A DNA stretch of 64,000 nucleotides from an uncultured Prevotellaceae bacterium (GCA_947307015.1 CAMZHV010000002.1:1-64000); one strand, 5' to 3'. Positions 9,565 through 19,817 are shown, numbered from the stretch's first letter. Translations and numbers: made by a program. Notes: generated from the letters alone by a model not told the origin.

Positions 9565-12036
9565 ATGAGTACACAAAACATACAAAACCCCTTCTCTTTC
9601 ATCGGCGATTTCGACGGCGACGAGAAGGCGATATTCAATGTCAATTTCGACGAAGTGATGCCTGTGCTGCCTCTGCGCAACATGGTCATCTTCCCTGGCG
9701 TCATCGTGCCTGTGTCCATTGGACGACCTACATCGTTGCGCGTTTGTCAAAGCGCTTTCAGTAACGACCAGTACATCGTCTGTGCGACGCAACGTGACGA
9801 GAACGTCAATATGCCCAAGCAGGAAGACCTCTACGACGTGGCTATTGTGGCTCGCATCATCCGTTTCTTTGAGATGCCGGACAACACCACGAGTGTCATC
9901 ATTCAAGGTTTCGTGCCTGTGCGTCTCCTCACAGTACACTTCAATCCCCTTGGTGAACTCGAGGCGCGTGTGGAACCGATGGCAGAGGCTTTCGATGAGA
10001 TGGAGAAGAACACGTTCCAGATGCTCAATCAGACGCTCTATGAGCGGATGCGCGAGTATGTGAGCATCAGCGACCAGTTCAGCGGCGACACGATGTCTGC
10101 TCTCAACAATGCAGCTCCGATGAGCTTCTTCGCCAATTTCATCTGCACCAACCTGCCCATTGATGTCAAGTCGAAGATCAAGCTGCTGTCGCAGACCAGT
10201 CCTATCGAGCGAACCACGGAACTCTTGCGTATCATCTCCAAGGAAATGCAGTATGCCCGCATCCGCAATGACATACGCCAGAAGACACAGGTAGACATCG
10301 ACAAGCAGCAGCGCGACTATTTCCTTCAGCGCCAGTTGCAGAACATACAGGAAGAGCTGGGAAGCACACCCTCCGGCGACGTCAACAAGCTGCGTCGCAA
10401 GGCAGAAAAACTCAAATGGAACGACGACATCCAAAAGACCTTTGAGGAAGAACTGGAGAAGATGGAGCGCATGAACCCGCAGAGCCCCGACTACCAAGTG
10501 CAGCTCACCTATCTCGAGACGCTCGTGCAGTTGCCGTGGAACAAGCGCACGAAGAGCAACTACAACCTCAACCGTGCTGAGCGCATCCTCGAGAAAAACC
10601 ACTATGGGATGAAGGATGTCAAGGAGCGCATCCTCGAGCATATCGCCGTGCGTTATTACAGCCACGACAAGGCACGTCCCACCATTCTCTGCCTCTATGG
10701 CCCTCCGGGCGTTGGCAAGACCTCGCTCTGCCGAAGCATAGCTGATGCCATGAACCGCAAGTATGTGCGTGCCTCTTTAGGTGGTTTGCACGACGAGGCG
10801 GAGATTCGTGGCCATCGTCGCACCTATATTGGTGCTATGCCAGGCCGCATCATCAAGAGCCTGATTAAAGCAGAGTCATGTAACCCCGTCTTCGTGCTCG
10901 ATGAGATTGATAAGATCACGGAACACACCCACAATGGTGACCCGGCCAGCGCTCTCCTCGAGGTGCTCGACCCCGAGCAGAACAAGGCTTTCCACGACAA
11001 TTTCCTTGAAGTCGATGTAGACCTCTCCGACGTCATGTTCATTGCTACGGCCAACACCATCGGCTCCATACCGCGTCCCTTGCTCGACCGCATGGAACTC
11101 ATTGAGGTCAACGGCTACATCACTGAAGAGAAGATTGAAATAGCCAAGCGTCACCTCGTGCCGCGTGTCAAGGAAGGCTGTGGCCTGAAAGACGATAAAA
11201 GCATTAAACTCAATAAGGCAGCTCTCGAGTTCATCATCGAGAAATACACCCGCGAGAGCGGTGTGCGTGGTTTGGAGAAGGAAATAGACCGTTTCTTCCG
11301 TCGCATGGTGCTCCACTATGAGCGTAAGCAGGAGTTCCCCTTCCTCGACGTGCATCCCGCTGATATCGAGAAGATTCTCGGCAAGCCCAAGTATCTGCGC
11401 GACTCCTATCAGGGTAACGGCTTTGCAGGTGTCGTGACGGGTCTGGCATGGACGAGCGTTGGTGGAGAGATCCTTTTCATCGAAACGAGTCTCAGCCGCG
11501 GTAAGGGACAGAAGCTCACGCTCACAGGCAACCTCGGCGACGTGATGAAGGAGTCGGCTATCCTCGCCCTTGAGTTTATCAAAGCTCATGCTGAGGAGAT
11601 TGGCGTGGACATCCGTATCTTCGACGCCTACAACATTCACATTCACGTACCCGAGGGTGCTGTGCCTAAGGACGGTCCCAGTGCAGGCATCACGATGGCA
11701 ACCTCGCTCGCTTCAGCGCTCACCCAGCGCAAGGTGCGACGCGGCCTTGCCATGACGGGCGAGATCACTTTGCGCGGAAAGGTGCTTCCGGTAGGCGGCA
11801 TCAAGGAAAAGATCCTCGCTGCCAAGCGTGCTGGCATCACGGATATCATCCTCTGCGCCGACAACCGCAAGGACATTGAGGCTATTGAGGAACTCTATCT
11901 CAAGGGGCTTACCTTCCACTACGTTGAAAATGTTCTCGAAGTCCTCGAATTTGCGTTGCTGAAAGAAAAAGTAGATCATCCCATTGTATTCCAATTGGAA
12001 GACCCATCCTCCGCTCTTCCTCAGGGAGCAAACTGA
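9565..12036 (+). CDS. lon: ATP-dependent protease La (Lon)
   Basis: 823 aa; [17 protein letters not shown] Walker [18 protein letters not shown] Ser-protease motif. Confidence 0.97.
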   Translation: MSTQNIQNPFSFIGDFDGDEKAIFNVNFDEVMPVLPLRNMVIFPGVIVPVSIGRPTSLRVCQSAFSNDQYIVCATQRDENVNMPKQEDLYDVAIVARIIRFFEMPDNTTSVIIQGFVPVRLLTVHFNPLGELEARVEPMAEAFDEMEKNTFQMLNQTLYERMREYVSISDQFSGDTMSALNNAAPMSFFANFICTNLPIDVKSKIKLLSQTSPIERTTELLRIISKEMQYARIRNDIRQKTQVDIDKQQRDYFLQRQLQNIQEELGSTPSGDVNKLRRKAEKLKWNDDIQKTFEEELEKMERMNPQSPDYQVQLTYLETLVQLPWNKRTKSNYNLNRAERILEKNHYGMKDVKERILEHIAVRYYSHDKARPTILCLYGPPGVGKTSLCRSIADAMNRKYVRASLGGLHDEAEIRGHRRTYIGAMPGRIIKSLIKAESCNPVFVLDEIDKITEHTHNGDPASALLEVLDPEQNKAFHDNFLEVDVDLSDVMFIATANTIGSIPRPLLDRMELIEVNGYITEEKIEIAKRHLVPRVKEGCGLKDDKSIKLNKAALEFIIEKYTRESGVRGLEKEIDRFFRRMVLHYERKQEFPFLDVHPADIEKILGKPKYLRDSYQGNGFAGVVTGLAWTSVGGEILFIETSLSRGKGQKLTLTGNLGDVMKESAILALEFIKAHAEEIGVDIRIFDAYNIHIHVPEGAVPKDGPSAGITMATSLASALTQRKVRRGLAMTGEITLRGKVLPVGGIKEKILAAKRAGITDIILCADNRKDIEAIEELYLKGLTFHYVENVLEVLEFALLKEKVDHPIVFQLEDPSSALPQGAN

Positions 12037-12063
12037 TACAGCACAAGAATAGCTTTGATTATT

Positions 12064-13275
12064 ATGTCAGAGATAATAAAGACCAATAGCCCAACACATT
12101 CTACTCCCTCCCTTTTAGGGAGGGCGGGGGGAGAGTCTGGGTTCTCTTCTTTTTCATTATCAGCCACTGATGCTCAGTCCTCGGCCCGTGCCGGCGTACT
12201 GCATACCGACCACGGCGACATTCATACACCCATCTTCATGCCTGTCGGCACCGTGGGCTCTGTCAAGGGTGTACAGCTGCGCGACCTCTATGAAGACATC
12301 AACGCAGAAATCATCCTCGGCAATACCTACCATCTCTACCTCCGTCCGGGTATGGCGACGCTTGAGGCAGCCGGCGGCTTGCATAAGTTCAACGGCTTCG
12401 ACCGTCCCATGCTTACAGACAGCGGTGGTTTCCAGGTATTCTCGCTGACAGGCATTCGCAAGCTGCGCGAGGAGGGCTGTGAATTTCGCAGCCATATCGA
12501 CGGCAGCAAACATTTCTTCTCGCCTGAAGGTGTGATGGACATTCAGCGCTCCATAGGTGCTGATATCATGATGGCTTTCGACGAGTGCCCCCCTGGCACA
12601 GCACCTTATGACTATGCCAAGAAGAGCCTCCATCTTACGCACAACTGGCTCGACCGCTGTGTGAAGCGCTTCAATGAGACAGAGCCTAAGTATGGCTACC
12701 ACCAGATGCTCTTCCCCATCGTGCAAGGCTGCACCTATCGTGACCTGCGCACCGAGAGTGCTGAGTTTATCGCGTCCAAGAATGCTGAGGGCAATGCTAT
12801 CGGAGGTCTGGCTGTAGGTGAACCCGCAGAGGTCATGTACGAGATGATTGAGTTGGTCAATGGTATACTTCCTCAGGATCGGCCGCGTTATCTTATGGGC
12901 GTTGGCACACCTGTCAACATCCTCGAAGCCATCAGTCTCGGCGTGGATATGTTCGACTGCGTCATGCCTACCCGCAATGGTCGCAATGCCATGCTTTTCA
13001 CCGCTGAAGGCACGCTGAATATGCGCAATGCCAAGTGGGCCGACGACTTCTCGCCCATAGATCCCGACGGCCACAGCTATGTCGACACGACCTACACGCG
13101 TGCCTATCTCCATCACCTTTATAAGGCACAGGAATTGTTGGCTCTCCAGATTGGCAGCCTCCACAACCTGGCCTTCTACCTCTGGCTCGTTCGCGAAGCA
13201 CGCCGTCACATCATCGATGGGGACTTCCGCACTTGGAAAGACATGATGATTCCTAAACTCAGCCAGAGGTTATAA
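12064..13275 (+). CDS. tgt: Queuine tRNA-ribosyltransferase with element-encoded N-terminal insertion
   Basis: HTPIFMPVGTVGSVKG, MLTDSGGFQVFSL and GGLAVGEP motifs. The ORF track starts at TTG 12055; the first ATG is 12064. Confidence 0.95.
   Translation: MSEIIKTNSPTHSTPSLLGRAGGESGFSSFSLSATDAQSSARAGVLHTDHGDIHTPIFMPVGTVGSVKGVQLRDLYEDINAEIILGNTYHLYLRPGMATLEAAGGLHKFNGFDRPMLTDSGGFQVFSLTGIRKLREEGCEFRSHIDGSKHFFSPEGVMDIQRSIGADIMMAFDECPPGTAPYDYAKKSLHLTHNWLDRCVKRFNETEPKYGYHQMLFPIVQGCTYRDLRTESAEFIASKNAEGNAIGGLAVGEPAEVMYEMIELVNGILPQDRPRYLMGVGTPVNILEAISLGVDMFDCVMPTRNGRNAMLFTAEGTLNMRNAKWADDFSPIDPDGHSYVDTTYTRAYLHHLYKAQELLALQIGSLHNLAFYLWLVREARRHIIDGDFRTWKDMMIPKLSQRL
12103..12139. repeat. Palindromic element copy A, in frame in tgt N-terminus (encodes TPSLLGRAGGES)
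   Basis: actccctcccttttagggagggcggggggagagtct; aligns with copies B (13.36 kb) and D (34.03 kb, minus). Confidence 0.85.
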
Positions 13276-13324
13276 GGAGGATAATCTTCCACTCTCCTCC
13301 ACCTATCAAGAAAAAGAAAACAGA

Positions 13325-14512
13325 ATGATAAAAGAAGGCGATAACTCAACAAATAGTAATAGCTCCATCCCTGACAGGAAGGGCGGTGGGAGAGTCCGCT
13401 CTTTCTTCAGCACCATAAAACGCAACTTCTTCTCAAGGTTCGACCGTTACATCATCTTCAAGTTCCTTGGGACTTATTTCTTTTCCATTCTGCTCATCAT
13501 CTCCATCGCCGTCGTCTTTGATTTCTCGGAACATTCTGACAAGTTCACGATGAATCACGCTCCGGCGATAGGGCTCTTCTACTACTACCTCAATTTCGTC
13601 CCCTTCTACAGCAATCTCTTCTCCGCTCTTTTCGTCTTTATTGCTGTCATTTTCTTCACGTCCAAGCTGGCCGAGAACTCCGAAATCATCGCGATGATGA
13701 GTACGGGTATCAGCTTCTCTCGTCTGCTGCGCCCTTACATGGTTTCGTCGGCCATCATCGCTGTTTTGAGTTTCTATCTCGGTTCCGATGTCATCCCGAA
13801 AGGTTCTGTCAAGCGCGTGGAGTTCGAAATGCGCTACAAGAATAAGAAGAAGCCACAGATAGCTGAGCATGTGCAACTACAGGTCGACACGGGCGTTATA
13901 GCCTATATCGATCATTTCGAAGGTTCTGTAAAGACTGGTTACCGATTCTCTCTCGATAAGTTCCAGAACAAGAGCCTTGTCAGTCACCTTACGGCACAAC
14001 GGATTCAATATGACTCGCTTGCCGATGAACGTTACCATTGGAAACTCTATGATGTGAAAATACGAACGCTACAGGGACTGCGTGAACGCATTACCAGGAA
14101 ATCTTATATGGATAGCGTCATCATCATGGAACCCAAGGACTTCTTCGTTGTTAAGAATCAGCAGCAGACGCTCACCAACAGTGAGCTCATTGACTATATT
14201 GAACGGCAGCGGTTGCGCGGTGTGGGTAATGTGAAAGTTTACGAGATGGAGTACAACAAACGCTTTTCCGATCCCTTTGCCGCCTTCATCCTTTCTACTA
14301 TAGGCTTGGCGCTCTCCTTCCGTAAGCGTAAGGGCGGTATGGGCGGTGCCCTTGGCATAGGTCTGGCGCTTTCCGCGGCATATATCTTGTTGCAGACCAT
14401 CAGTTCTACTTTCGCTCTCAACAGCGGCTGGCCACCTCTACTTGCCGCTTGGATGCCCAATCTCCTTTTCACCATCATCGCTGTCCTGATGTACCAAAGG
14501 GCTCGCCGATAA
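13325..14512 (+). CDS. LptF/LptG (YjgP/YjgQ) family permease
   Basis: 395 aa; FDRYIIFKFLGTYFFSILLIISIAVVFDFSEHSDKF and LSFRKRKGGMGGALGIGLALS, typical of Bacteroidetes YjgP/YjgQ. Confidence 0.88.
   Translation: MIKEGDNSTNSNSSIPDRKGGGRVRSFFSTIKRNFFSRFDRYIIFKFLGTYFFSILLIISIAVVFDFSEHSDKFTMNHAPAIGLFYYYLNFVPFYSNLFSALFVFIAVIFFTSKLAENSEIIAMMSTGISFSRLLRPYMVSSAIIAVLSFYLGSDVIPKGSVKRVEFEMRYKNKKKPQIAEHVQLQVDTGVIAYIDHFEGSVKTGYRFSLDKFQNKSLVSHLTAQRIQYDSLADERYHWKLYDVKIRTLQGLRERITRKSYMDSVIIMEPKDFFVVKNQQQTLTNSELIDYIERQRLRGVGNVKVYEMEYNKRFSDPFAAFILSTIGLALSFRKRKGGMGGALGIGLALSAAYILLQTISSTFALNSGWPPLLAAWMPNLLFTIIAVLMYQRARR
13363..13398. repeat. Palindromic element copy B, in frame in permease N-terminus (encodes SIPDRKGGGRV)
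   Basis: ctccatccctgacaggaagggcggtgggagagtccg; about 30 of 36 positions match copy A, but it is read in a different frame. Confidence 0.8.
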
Positions 14513-14522
14513 ACCACCAATT

Positions 14523-15944
14523 ATGCAATTTGAAGAATTAGACCTCAACTACGATGTTCTCGATGCCCTTGACGACATGCATTTCGTCGAGTGTACACCC
14601 ATACAGGAACAAGCCATACCTCCGTTGCTCGAGGGCCGCGACCTGATCGGCGTGGCTCAGACTGGAACAGGTAAGACAGCTGCTTATCTGCTGCCCGTCC
14701 TTTCGCAGCTGCGCGACGGTGGCTTCCCCCGCGATGCCATTAACTGCGTCATTATGGCGCCCACGCGTGAATTGGCACAGCAGATCGACCAGGCTATGGA
14801 AGGTTTCTCCTACTACCTCGATGACATCTCCAGCGTCAGCGTCTATGGCGGAAACGACGGCATACGCTATGAGCAGGAGAAGCGTGCGCTCAGCCTTGGT
14901 GCCGATGTCGTCATAGCTACCCCTGGACGCCTCATCAGTCATCTTTCTCTTGGCAATGTCGACCTTTCGCGTGTCAGCTTCTTTATTCTCGATGAGGCCG
15001 ATCGTATGTTGGACATGGGCTTCTATGAAGATATCATGCAGATTGTCAAATGCCTGCCCAAGCAGCGACAAACCCTCATGTTCTCCGCTACCATGCCAGA
15101 TAAGATTGTCGAGTTGGCCAAGACCATCCTCACCGACCCCGTTGAAGTGAAGATAGCCCTCAACAAGCCTGCTGAAGGCATCCGCCAGAGCGCATACGTC
15201 TGCTATGAGGCGCAGAAATTGAAGATCGTAGACTACCTGCTCAAAAGACCCACCCCCGACCCCTCCCGTCAGGGAGGGGAGCCCTGCGATTTGAATGGAG
15301 AAGACTCTGCGCCAGCCTCTCCCCTCCCTGATGGGAGGGATCAGGGGGTGAGGCTTTCCCACGTCATCATCTTCGTCGGTAAGAAAGTCCATACCAAGGA
15401 TGTCGCCATTACGCTCAAACGCAAAGGCTATAACGCCGAAGCCATGCATTCTGACCTCCTACAGGAACAGCGCGACGATGTCATGTACCGTTTCAAGACA
15501 GGGCAGGTAGACATCCTCGTGGCTACAGATATCGTGGCGCGCGGCATTGACATTGACGATATTCAGCTTGTCATCAATTACGACGTACCTCACGACGAAG
15601 AGGACTATGTACACCGCATCGGACGTACAGCACGTGCAGGAAAGGGTGGGAGAGCGGTCACCCTTGTCAGCGAGAAGGATCAGCCTCTCTTCGCCGCCAT
15701 CGAACGTTTCCTTGAGAAGGAAGTGCCCAAAGAGCCTGTACCCGAAGAGTTCGGCGAGGCACCCGCTTACACAGGACGTGGTGAGCGCAGCCGTCGCAGC
15801 GGTGGCTCCCACAATCGTCGTCGCGGCCCTCGCAAGGGTAGTCATCATGGCGGCAGGCACCGTCACAAGTCTGATAAGGGCGGCGGTAACAAGCCCAGTA
15901 ATGGCGGTTCTGGCAAGCCAAAAGGCCCTAAAGCATCGGAATAA
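14523..15944 (+). CDS. DEAD/DEAH-box RNA helicase
   Basis: AQTGTGKTAAYLLP, APTRELAQQ, ATPGRL, DEADRMLDMGF, SATMP, VATDIVARGIDI and HRIGRTAR motifs; basic G/R-rich tail. Confidence 0.96.
   Translation: MQFEELDLNYDVLDALDDMHFVECTPIQEQAIPPLLEGRDLIGVAQTGTGKTAAYLLPVLSQLRDGGFPRDAINCVIMAPTRELAQQIDQAMEGFSYYLDDISSVSVYGGNDGIRYEQEKRALSLGADVVIATPGRLISHLSLGNVDLSRVSFFILDEADRMLDMGFYEDIMQIVKCLPKQRQTLMFSATMPDKIVELAKTILTDPVEVKIALNKPAEGIRQSAYVCYEAQKLKIVDYLLKRPTPDPSRQGGEPCDLNGEDSAPASPLPDGRDQGVRLSHVIIFVGKKVHTKDVAITLKRKGYNAEAMHSDLLQEQRDDVMYRFKTGQVDILVATDIVARGIDIDDIQLVINYDVPHDEEDYVHRIGRTARAGKGGRAVTLVSEKDQPLFAAIERFLEKEVPKEPVPEEFGEAPAYTGRGERSRRSGGSHNRRRGPRKGSHHGGRHRHKSDKGGGNKPSNGGSGKPKGPKASE
15246..15356. repeat. Inverted pair of palindromic elements (copies C1/C2) in frame within helicase domain 2
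   Basis: agacccacccccgacccctcccgtcagggaggggag ... cctctcccctccctgatgggagggatcagggggtgaggct; encodes RPTPDPSRQGGEP...ASPLPDGRDQGVRL. Confidence 0.88.
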
Positions 15945-15964
15945 TACATTTTTCAGGCGTCAAA

Positions 15965-15996
15965 TTTGGCTGTCTCGCGAGAAAGTTGTACTTTTG
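15965..15996 (+). promoter_or_regulatory. Bacteroidetes-type promoter (TTTG - 20 nt - TACTTTTG) for tRNA-Pro
   Basis: -33 TTTG at 15965-15968 and -7 TACTTTTG at 15989-15996, just before the tRNA. Confidence 0.65.
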
Positions 15997-16006
15997 CAAC
16001 CGCTTT

Positions 16007-16079
16007 CGGGGCGTAGCGCAGTTGGTAGCGCACCTGGTTTGGGACCAGGGGGTCGCCTGTTCGAGTCAGGTCGCCCCGA
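16007..16079 (+). tRNA. tRNA-Pro (anticodon TGG)
   Basis: CGGGGCG/CGCCCCG acceptor stem, D-arm GCGCAGTTGGTAGCGC, anticodon arm CCTGGTTTGGGACCAGG, T-arm CCTGTTCGAGTCAGG; CCA not encoded. Confidence 0.96.
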
Positions 16080-16089
16080 CGTATATTAC

Positions 16090-16130
16090 AAAACCCTTGG
16101 CTGTATTGAGCAAAAACAGCCAAGGGTTTT
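16090..16130. terminator. Hairpin terminator downstream of tRNA-Pro
   Basis: AAAACCCTTGGCTG - 13 nt - CAGCCAAGGGTTTT, 14-bp perfect stem with a U-rich 3' side. Confidence 0.85.
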
Positions 16131-16156
16131 CAGACTAAGCTCAAATATCAGCAAAC

Positions 16157-17350
16157 ATGGAATCATTACGTCACCTCTTTAGAATAGGCATCGGTCCTTC
16201 GAGCAGCCACACTATGGGACCGCAGTCTGCTGCCCAAATGTATAAGCAACGACATCCCGAGGCTACTGGCTTCGATGTTATTCTCTATGGTTCACTGGCT
16301 GCAACAGGTAAGGGGCACATGACGGATGTGGCTATCCTGCGTGTGTTGGAGGAACAGGGCACAACTGTCATTCATTGGGAGCCCCAGATACGTTTGCCCT
16401 ATCATCCAAATGCCATGCGTTTTGCTGTCAAGGAAGCTAATGGTAGCTTGAGCGACGAGTGGGTGGTTTACAGTATTGGCGGTGGTGCGCTCTCTGAGGG
16501 ACCAGATGATGCTTTGGAGCATAGGCACGTCTATCCACTGACCACGATGGATGATATCATGCATTGGTGCAACGAGACGGGATGTTCGCTTTGGGAATAT
16601 GTGGAGAAGCATGAAGGCCCTGGGATATGGGACTATCTCGCTGAAGTTTGGCGAGTGATGTGCGAAAGCGTGGAACGAGGTATCAACCATGAGGGTGTGC
16701 TGCCCGGGCCATTAGGTTTGCAGCGTAAGGCGCCCATCTACTACACTAAAGCCAAGGGCTATAAGGCAAATTTGCAGAGTTCAGGTCTTGTCTATGCTTA
16801 TGCGCTGGCTGTCAGTGAGGAAAATGCTTCAGGCGGTGTCATCGTCACAGCGCCCACTTGCGGATCATGCGGCGTGCTGCCAGCTGTGCTTTACCATTTG
16901 GGGCACAACCATACCTTCTCTGACGAGCGCATCTTTCACGCGTTGGCTACGGCAGGCCTGATTGGAAACTTGGCCAAACATAACGCCAGTATCTCTGGAG
17001 CCGATGTGGGCTGTCAGGGAGAAGTGGGGGTTGCGAGTGCGATGGCTGCAGCCGCCGCGTGTCAATTGTTCGGCGGCAGCGTGAATCAGATCGAGTATGC
17101 GGCAGAGATGGGGCTTGAACACCACTTGGGGATGACGTGCGATCCTGTCTGTGGATTGGTGCAGATTCCATGTATCGAGCGTAACGCTTTTGCTGCTGCC
17201 CGCGCCTTAGATGCCAATTTCTATGCTTCGCTTTCCGACGGACGCCACCGTGTCTCCTTTGACCGCGTCTTGCGTGTTATGAAGCAGACGGGCCACGACC
17301 TTCCTTCGCTCTACAAGGAGACATCAGAAGGTGGATTGGCTAAACTGTAA
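16157..17350 (+). CDS. sdaA: L-serine ammonia-lyase
   Basis: GPSSSHTMGPQSAA, APTCGSCGVLPAVLYHL and GMTCDPVCGLVQIPCIERN motifs. Confidence 0.95.
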   Translation: MESLRHLFRIGIGPSSSHTMGPQSAAQMYKQRHPEATGFDVILYGSLAATGKGHMTDVAILRVLEEQGTTVIHWEPQIRLPYHPNAMRFAVKEANGSLSDEWVVYSIGGGALSEGPDDALEHRHVYPLTTMDDIMHWCNETGCSLWEYVEKHEGPGIWDYLAEVWRVMCESVERGINHEGVLPGPLGLQRKAPIYYTKAKGYKANLQSSGLVYAYALAVSEENASGGVIVTAPTCGSCGVLPAVLYHLGHNHTFSDERIFHALATAGLIGNLAKHNASISGADVGCQGEVGVASAMAAAAACQLFGGSVNQIEYAAEMGLEHHLGMTCDPVCGLVQIPCIERNAFAAARALDANFYASLSDGRHRVSFDRVLRVMKQTGHDLPSLYKETSEGGLAKL

Positions 17351-17380
17351 GAGCTGAATCCAAGATACTTGATGATACAT

Positions 17381-17414
17381 AAAGGGGATGTGTCAACGAT
17401 GACACATCCCCTTT
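17381..17414. terminator. Bidirectional hairpin between convergent genes
   Basis: AAAGGGGATGTGTCA - 4 nt - TGACACATCCCCTTT. Confidence 0.85.
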
Positions 17415-17437
17415 GTCAATGATATTGTTTTTGATAC

Positions 17438-18829
17438 TTACTTCTTTCCAGCCTTCCAGAAGTCTTCCTCTGCTTTGAGTTCAGCCTGCTGCTTGTCGTA
17501 AGCAGCCTTCTGAGCAGCGTATTCGGCATTGTGTCGCTCGACAGTCTGGATGTTGGTCTTCAGACGCTGTGCCTGACCAACAAGTGTAATGTCGGCAGCG
17601 GCTGCTTTGTCGCAGAATGCTTTGGCTTCGGCGTAGTTCTTAGCCTTGGTAGCGATGTTGGCGCGCTGCATGTAGCACTTGCCTTCGAGGTCGGGGTTGA
17701 ACTGTGTAGCCTTGTCAAGATATTCGTAGGCGCTCTTGAAGTCGCCGCTCTTGCGCATAGCAGCTGCGACACGAAGTGCGATGTTACCCTTCAGGTTGTC
17801 GCTCTGGCAGAGCTCAATAGCCTTGTTGTAGTACTCAACGCTCTTGGCAGTCTGGCCATCCTTGTAGTACTTCTGGGCCGTACCGATAGCGGACTCGTAG
17901 GAAGGTTCGATGTTGAAGGCATACTCGGCAGCCTTGTAGTACACGGGCGTGTCGTCGCAGTCGTTGGCAGCCATCAGCGTCAGCGCGCTCTTCAGGTAGG
18001 AAAGGTTGTCCTTGTTGGCCTCGATCTTCGGGGTGAAGATGGCGATGATCTGGTCGCGATCAGCAGCCTTGGATTCGGCAAAGAGACCTTCAATGGTGTT
18101 CAGAGGCGTATCGTACTTCTCTACAATCTGGCGTGCCTTAGCCGTGTCAGTCTCTTCCTTGGCCAGTTGCAACATCTTGTCGCAGACCTCCTTGCTTTCG
18201 AGATAGTCCTGCAGGAAGCTCTCGCGGAAACCGTTGTTGTCAGCCTGATACTTGGCATAGCTGACGCGGAAAAACATATCGAGCACGAAACCTTCGACCT
18301 CACGACCGCCTTGCTCGTTGATCTTGTTGATACCATCCTTGAACAGCGCATAAGCTTTGTCCAACGTGTAGCCAGGGTCGCAGGAAGGGGCGTAGGCGGC
18401 ATAGTCGTAAGCCTTGCGGGCGATGACGTCACCCTCCGTTGCACGACGATCGGCACGCGTGAAGGAGTTCAGCCCTGAGAGGTTTTTGACGCGGGTGTCG
18501 TAGATATTCATCAACTCCTGGAAATAAGCCTGCTTTTTGGCGGCATCTTGCTCGCCTTTAATCAGGTTGGCAAGCATCCAAGCACCGTTGGTGTAGATAC
18601 CCATCTGTGAGAAAGGAGCCTTCTCGAACACAGGCTTCCAGACCTCGTATGCCTCTGCAAAGTTATTGCTATTGATGGCCGTCTGGAACATACTCAGGTT
18701 CTGACGTGTGCGGAGGCTATCTTCGCCGGTGCCGATGCGCTCGTACCATTGGGTTCCTTCATATTGTGCCATAGTCGGAACTGCGAAAGCAGCTACGCTC
18801 AAAGCCAGAAAAAATTTCTTGAATTTCAT
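17438..18829 (-). CDS. TPR-like secreted protein (463 aa)
   Basis: Signal peptide MKFKKFFLALSVAAFAVPTMAQ; TPR-like repeats in the C-terminal half (AEYAFNIEPSYESAIGTAQKYYKDGQTAKSVEYYNKAIEL). Confidence 0.8.
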   Translation of the reverse strand: MKFKKFFLALSVAAFAVPTMAQYEGTQWYERIGTGEDSLRTRQNLSMFQTAINSNNFAEAYEVWKPVFEKAPFSQMGIYTNGAWMLANLIKGEQDAAKKQAYFQELMNIYDTRVKNLSGLNSFTRADRRATEGDVIARKAYDYAAYAPSCDPGYTLDKAYALFKDGINKINEQGGREVEGFVLDMFFRVSYAKYQADNNGFRESFLQDYLESKEVCDKMLQLAKEETDTAKARQIVEKYDTPLNTIEGLFAESKAADRDQIIAIFTPKIEANKDNLSYLKSALTLMAANDCDDTPVYYKAAEYAFNIEPSYESAIGTAQKYYKDGQTAKSVEYYNKAIELCQSDNLKGNIALRVAAAMRKSGDFKSAYEYLDKATQFNPDLEGKCYMQRANIATKAKNYAEAKAFCDKAAAADITLVGQAQRLKTNIQTVERHNAEYAAQKAAYDKQQAELKAEEDFWKAGKK

Positions 18830-18908
18830 AATTCTCTTATTTGTTTAAATGGTTATTACTATTTGTTGATGTCTCTCGCGCGCAGTCCTGATTGTGGGAC
18901 TTTACACG

Positions 18909-19497
18909 TTAGACCATAATTTCGGAATATGGTTTAAGACCGAGATAGGTGTACTGGTAATTTTTGCCCTTGGCCGAGGGGAACTGGCTGCGGGGATCTA
19001 CGTCGGAACGTGTGCGCAGGTGGTCAATGATGCGGTTGTAACAGTCTTGGGCACTGTAGGCTTTCACACGGGCAGTGAACGTTGTGTCCATATAGTCAAA
19101 CTTGCCTGTCTCGGGCACGACAACGACACGCTTGAAATGTAGTGTTCCCTCGTACCATCCTGGCATTTCATCGTTTAGGCGCATCTGGATTTGATCTTTA
19201 GGACGTAGGAACGTACGTGCAGTCTCCATGACTTCGCCGCCTGCATCAAGTCCCCCCTTGCCGTTAGCCTTAAATTCCTCAAGCGTTGCGGCTGTAGTCT
19301 TTATAATAATAAAGTACACACGCGCGCGAACCTTATATCTTTTAGGATAGGGCATGGGACTGTTGACATATTCACGGAAATCCTCCACAAAGGCGGGTGT
19401 GATCGTGAACCCCTGAAACGTGCTGATGAATTGTAGCGCCTCGTCAATGGAAGCGACAACACATTCTTCATCAAAATAACGGATGTAAAGATTCATT
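18909..19497 (-). CDS. Conserved hypothetical protein (MNLYIRYFDEECVV...)
   Basis: ORF to 19556; the internal ATG (MNLYIRYF) is preferred because upstream sequence looks intergenic. Confidence 0.6.
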
Positions 19498-19625
19498 CTC
19501 TTGCTTGTTCTTATTAAAACGGGTGCAAAGTTACACAAAATCTCGTAAACGAGCACTTTTTTTTCTAATTTTAGATGACTTTGGCAACTATTTCATATTA
19601 TTTTGACAATTTTATCGACTTTTTG

Positions 19626-19656
19626 TTGTCCATAAGAAGAATAATGTCTACTTTTG
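19626..19656 (+). promoter_or_regulatory. Bacteroidetes-type promoter of the trp operon
   Basis: TTG - 20 nt - TACTTTTG (19649-19656) directly upstream of the leader peptide. Confidence 0.65.
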
Positions 19657-19664
19657 CACTCGAA

Positions 19665-19724
19665 ATGAAACAAAACGTATTCTTCTTCTGGTGGTGGCGT
19701 AACTCAAGTCTCAAAAAGTCGTGA
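19665..19724 (+). CDS. trpL: trp operon leader peptide MKQNVFFFWWWRNSSLKKS
   Basis: 19-aa ORF with three consecutive Trp (preceded by three Phe) upstream of trpB. Confidence 0.93.
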   Translation: MKQNVFFFWWWRNSSLKKS

Positions 19725-19768
19725 GTCACGTTGCCGTATATCTATAGCATTCAAAGAACGTTGAAATA

Positions 19769-19817
19769 GAAGAAGGCCTGTCGAACATCTCACGACAGGT
19801 CTTCTTCCTTTTTTTAC
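19769..19817 (+). terminator. trp attenuator terminator
   Basis: GAAGAAGGCCTGTCG - 9 nt - CGACAGGTCTTCTTC followed by CTTTTTTT. Confidence 0.9.
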
